NCBI GenBank assembly: GCA_032586195.1
Contig: JAWHQP010000025.1
Location: forward strand, 1-7,937
Length of the DNA: 7,937 bases
Direction of reading: 5' to 3'
Source: JAWHQP01 sp032586195
GTDB lineage: Bacteria > Pseudomonadota > Gammaproteobacteria > Enterobacterales > Pasteurellaceae
Shown here piece after piece: positions 5,716-7,937 of the stretch. Position 1 is the stretch's first letter; each line of letters opens with the position of its first letter. A program made the translations under genes and the position numbers. The notes beneath the pieces are model-generated. The model was not told the origin of the DNA and ran no database searches. It worked only from the letters and a program-made list of their open reading frames with translations.

Positions 5716-6510
5716 CTATTTTTTCGGTGGCCATTCCTGCCCGCGTTCAATCATCACGGCTTTGACTTTTTGCACTGCATCAAGATCTTCTTGTAAAGCG
5801 TTCAAATCGCCCTCGCCACCGGCTTTAATGCGTGCAATGCTTTCAAGTAAATCTTTTTCGGCAATATAAGTTGCCATAGCAAAACTCCTAGTACCAAACG
5901 CATTCATCACATTTGTATTGGCTCCGATAGAAACTAAATACCAAGATACACGTGGTGCAATACCCCACATGGCTGAATACGCAGGAGTTTCTCCTCCCGT
6001 TGCGCTACTCTTGAACTCAATATTTGCACCGGATTTAACTAATAACTTAACCAGTTCAAGTTTGCGATTACTTAATGTATCAAAAATAATAGTTGCTCCC
6101 TCTTGTTGATAATTAGGATCCAGCCCTCCCTCTAACATTGCTTTAAGAAAAGCTGGGTGCTCTTGTGCTAATGCTATTCCAAGTGGGGATTCTGGAAAAC
6201 CAGCCGTTACTGTAAACGGAGCTCCTCCTCTCATCAGTTCTGTAACAATTTGCAAGCGCGGTGTGATATTATCATTTGCCTTATCAGGTATAGCATCAAT
6301 AAATGCCGCAGTTAGTAATGGAATACTGTCTTTTTTCCAAAGGTTTAAATTTGTTTTTGGAATAAGCACTTTAACTTGGTCTAAGTCGCCTTTTTGAATA
6401 GCTTTCACTAACACCTTTTGTTCCGGTGAAAAGTTATCTAACGGGTAACTGTCGTTACGCATACACCCTCCTACCAAAAGAAGTAAACATAATATAAGTA
6501 GTTTTTTCAT
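5716..6510 (-). CDS. Ankyrin-repeat lipoprotein, probable immunity to the VgrG-lipase
   Basis: This 264-residue protein starts MKKLLILCLLLLVGGC, a lipoprotein signal with the lipidated Cys at position 16, so it should be anchored in the periplasm-facing membrane. Ankyrin-like helix pairs run from about residue 32 to 203, seen in LVKAIQKGDLDQVKVLI, FLKAMLEGGLDPN, LELVKLLVKSGANIEFK and WYLVSIGANTN. The tail is charged and ends EWPPKK. Ankyrin repeats bind proteins. The gene starts 24 bases after the lipase gene, the usual place for a cognate immunity gene, and periplasmic lipoproteins are a known immunity type for T6SS phospholipase effectors. ATG 6510 is chosen because a strong GAGGAGGAGG lies nine bases upstream; the ATG at 6517 is too close and gives only a short frame. 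Its 3' end is duplicated as a relic at 3766-3812. Inhibition of the lipase is inferred. Confidence 0.87.
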   Translation of the reverse strand: MKKLLILCLLLLVGGCMRNDSYPLDNFSPEQKVLVKAIQKGDLDQVKVLIPKTNLNLWKKDSIPLLTAAFIDAIPDKANDNITPRLQIVTELMRGGAPFTVTAGFPESPLGIALAQEHPAFLKAMLEGGLDPNYQQEGATIIFDTLSNRKLELVKLLVKSGANIEFKSSATGGETPAYSAMWGIAPRVSWYLVSIGANTNVMNAFGTRSFAMATYIAEKDLLESIARIKAGGEGDLNALQEDLDAVQKVKAVMIERGQEWPPKK

Positions 6511-6519
6511 TGCTCATTT

Positions 6520-6529
6520 CCTCCTCCTC
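6520..6529 (-). promoter_or_regulatory. Strong Shine-Dalgarno of the ankyrin immunity gene
   Basis: Minus strand GAGGAGGAGG, a near-perfect and repeated anti-16S match. It is clearly stronger than the sites of its neighbours. It selects ATG 6510 as the start and predicts high immunity-protein output relative to the effector. Confidence 0.75.
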
Positions 6530-6534
6530 AACAA

Positions 6535-7937
6535 TTATTTAATCTTTTTTAGTGAATTTAAATAGGCTTCGTTCATGCCGTCCAATACTTTATCCATGCC
6601 GTGATCATCAAGCGATCCTTTTATTGGCATCCAAGATTGTTTTGGTAAATCATAATGCGAGGTATAAGCGGCATCCGGCATTGCTTTTGCCACTCCTCTA
6701 TCCATTATCATATTCATTGGAGAATCAAACATGGAAGGATTCGGTTCTTGTAAACGGGTAAGCACTTCACCTTTAACCCGATAAGCTTCAATTTCACTAT
6801 TTATTGGTGTTGGCGCGGTGTTGCGATGTAATCCCGCCGCATTAAAGGTGGTGGCTTTGGTACCAGAGGCTCGTGATGCGGCAGAGCTCAAACCTCCACC
6901 TAATGAATGCCCTGCGAGTTCTATATTGTTGGCATTACCTGAAAATTTAATTTTTTTTCCTATACTTAGTGCTCGCTCATAATGCTCAGATTTTAACCCT
7001 AACCCCTGTCGACCATTTGTTTCCCAATCCGCCATCTCTTCCATTCGAGTCCCCCTAAAGGCAATAGTAGGTTTCATATCATTACCGAATACTGCTGGGT
7101 CTGGTACAAAAAATCTGGCATGAAAATCTTTTCCTTCTGGGAAATCTTTAGGACTTAAACCATATTTAGCCAGCTCTTTTTCATTGCGACTACCTTCTAT
7201 CCATCCCTCTGGTGGTGTACTACCAATCGGTTCATAAGCCGCCTCCGCCAGTTTGGCGGCTTGTTTGGCATGGCGTTGGCGTTCTAATTCGTCGGCTTGT
7301 TCATGTTTGCCCTCTCGTCGCAGTTGATCGATTAATGCCGATTGCAGCGCCCATTCTTCCGCCAGCGAGGCGGGTATTGAACCGTCTGCAATAGCAGCAA
7401 GGTATGCCGCTATTTCTTTTGCACTTTGCTTATCCTTATTCAAATGAATTTGGGTCGCAGAAAGAAAAATACCGGTATCGGTCAGCTGAATACTGGAGCT
7501 ACCGAATTTCAGCTCCATCCCCTCTTTTGACATCACGACTGTGCCTTTTCCCACATTGAGAATCACATTATCATCGCCGACAAATTGTACGACTTTGGCA
7601 TGTGAATCACGGGTTTCTTTGATTTCTTCAAATAAACTGCCCGTTCCTAACGTCTTGTTTTCGTTTCCGTTCGTTAGTGTAATGATACGGTTGCCTTCCG
7701 TTACGGTTAACGATTGATCACCTTTAACGGTCACTGCCTGATTATTATCAATCCGGATTATTTGGTTATTGGTGACGGTTAATGATTGATCGTTACCGAT
7801 CGTTTCCGTTTGGTTATTTTTGACATGATTACGCTGGTCATTCAACACCTTGGTGTTCATATCTTTCTGCGCCTGAAAGTCGAGACGTTGATGGTTGGTC
7901 GCGTCGTCCATTATCATGCCGTTATAACCGCCGTCCT
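6535..7937 (-). CDS. VgrG tail fused to class-3-lipase-like toxin, 5' end outside the window
   Basis: The frame continues past the right edge (DGGYNGMIMDD precedes the first internal Met at 7917), so the VgrG base is outside. Numbering from that Met, residues 1-160 are the VgrG tail (LDFQAQKDMNTKVLNDQRN, then DUF2345-like beta repeats ending IHLNKDK). Residues 165-228 are a charged helical linker. The rest is an alpha/beta-hydrolase of lipase class 3 type: PTIAFRGT (283-290) supplies the strand and oxyanion region, and ELAGHSLGGG (333-342) is the nucleophile elbow with Ser338. YRVKGEVLT (379-387) offers an acidic residue at Glu384, and DDHGMDKV (437-444) the probable His439. It probably cleaves phospholipids of rival cells after delivery as part of the spike. 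The exact Tle family is not assigned. The ankyrin lipoprotein gene follows 24 bases downstream. Confidence 0.93.
   Translation of the reverse strand, partial: DGGYNGMIMDDATNHQRLDFQAQKDMNTKVLNDQRNHVKNNQTETIGNDQSLTVTNNQIIRIDNNQAVTVKGDQSLTVTEGNRIITLTNGNENKTLGTGSLFEEIKETRDSHAKVVQFVGDDNVILNVGKGTVVMSKEGMELKFGSSSIQLTDTGIFLSATQIHLNKDKQSAKEIAAYLAAIADGSIPASLAEEWALQSALIDQLRREGKHEQADELERQRHAKQAAKLAEAAYEPIGSTPPEGWIEGSRNEKELAKYGLSPKDFPEGKDFHARFFVPDPAVFGNDMKPTIAFRGTRMEEMADWETNGRQGLGLKSEHYERALSIGKKIKFSGNANNIELAGHSLGGGLSSAASRASGTKATTFNAAGLHRNTAPTPINSEIEAYRVKGEVLTRLQEPNPSMFDSPMNMIMDRGVAKAMPDAAYTSHYDLPKQSWMPIKGSLDDHGMDKVLDGMNEAYLNSLKKIK
7431..7821 (-). repeat. Direct repeat copy A, vgrG 3' tail in the intact gene
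   Basis: Partner of 5135-5525 with about 95% identity and no gaps. Similarity stops downstream at the toxin linker and upstream at the VgrG core, where the other copy is deleted. The repeats bracket the lipase domain and the ankyrin gene. Confidence 0.9.

Noticed and set aside
6535..7937. Phage tail spike instead of T6SS VgrG
   Set aside because: The lipase fusion, lipoprotein immunity gene, Eag chaperone and PAAR-Rhs neighbour point to T6SS, and no phage structural genes are present.
1..7937. CRISPR array, tRNA, rRNA or insertion sequence
   Set aside because: No regularly spaced repeats, cloverleaf-like sequence, transposase frame or IS-type terminal inverted repeats were seen. The only repeats are the vgrG tails, the ankyrin ends and the USS.

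Overview
The window looks like a type VI secretion (T6SS) effector island from a member of the Pasteurellaceae, in the Haemophilus/Aggregatibacter/Pasteurella multocida group. The taxonomic clue is five exact copies of the 9-base DNA uptake core AAGTGCGGT, in both orientations. This is the uptake signal sequence (USS) of that clade. The genus cannot be fixed from sequence alone. All convincing genes lie on the minus strand, so transcription runs from high to low coordinates.

In transcription order, the window opens inside a vgrG gene (7937-6535). Its spike tail is fused to a class-3-lipase-like toxin with a GHSLG motif. Next is its probable immunity protein, an ankyrin-repeat lipoprotein (6510-5716), then an inverted pair of USS acting as a likely terminator (5672-5712). 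A second, broken vgrG follows. A short core remnant (about 5656-5525) is joined out of frame to a tail fragment (5534-5004) that is about 95% identical to the intact vgrG tail. Behind it come a small glycine-zipper protein, probably a membrane-active toxin domain (5004-4645), a multi-pass membrane protein that is its likely immunity factor (4638-4129), and a DUF4176-like protein (4129-3833). After these lies a roughly 50-base relic of the 3' end of an ankyrin immunity gene, again ending in a USS (3812-3757). A likely promoter then precedes an Eag-type (DcrB/DUF1795) chaperone (3676-3266) and a long PAAR-Rhs effector (3246 to beyond base 1). The toxic C-terminus of the Rhs protein lies outside the window.

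The main result is structural. The stretch from 7821 to 3757 reads as two tandem units, each running from a vgrG 3' end through toxin and immunity genes to an ankyrin 3' end and a USS. The second unit is a decayed, displaced cassette. Its toxin is cut off from the VgrG fragment by a frameshift at a (TC)5 repeat, and losing one repeat unit would fuse the two. The two 95% identical vgrG tails could recombine, deleting the lipase unit and moving the second toxin onto the intact spike.

Functionally, the lipase and Rhs proteins would be delivered into rival cells on VgrG/PAAR spikes. The Eag chaperone would hold the Rhs transmembrane segments before firing, and the ankyrin lipoprotein and membrane protein would protect kin. 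These roles rest on family resemblance and gene context.
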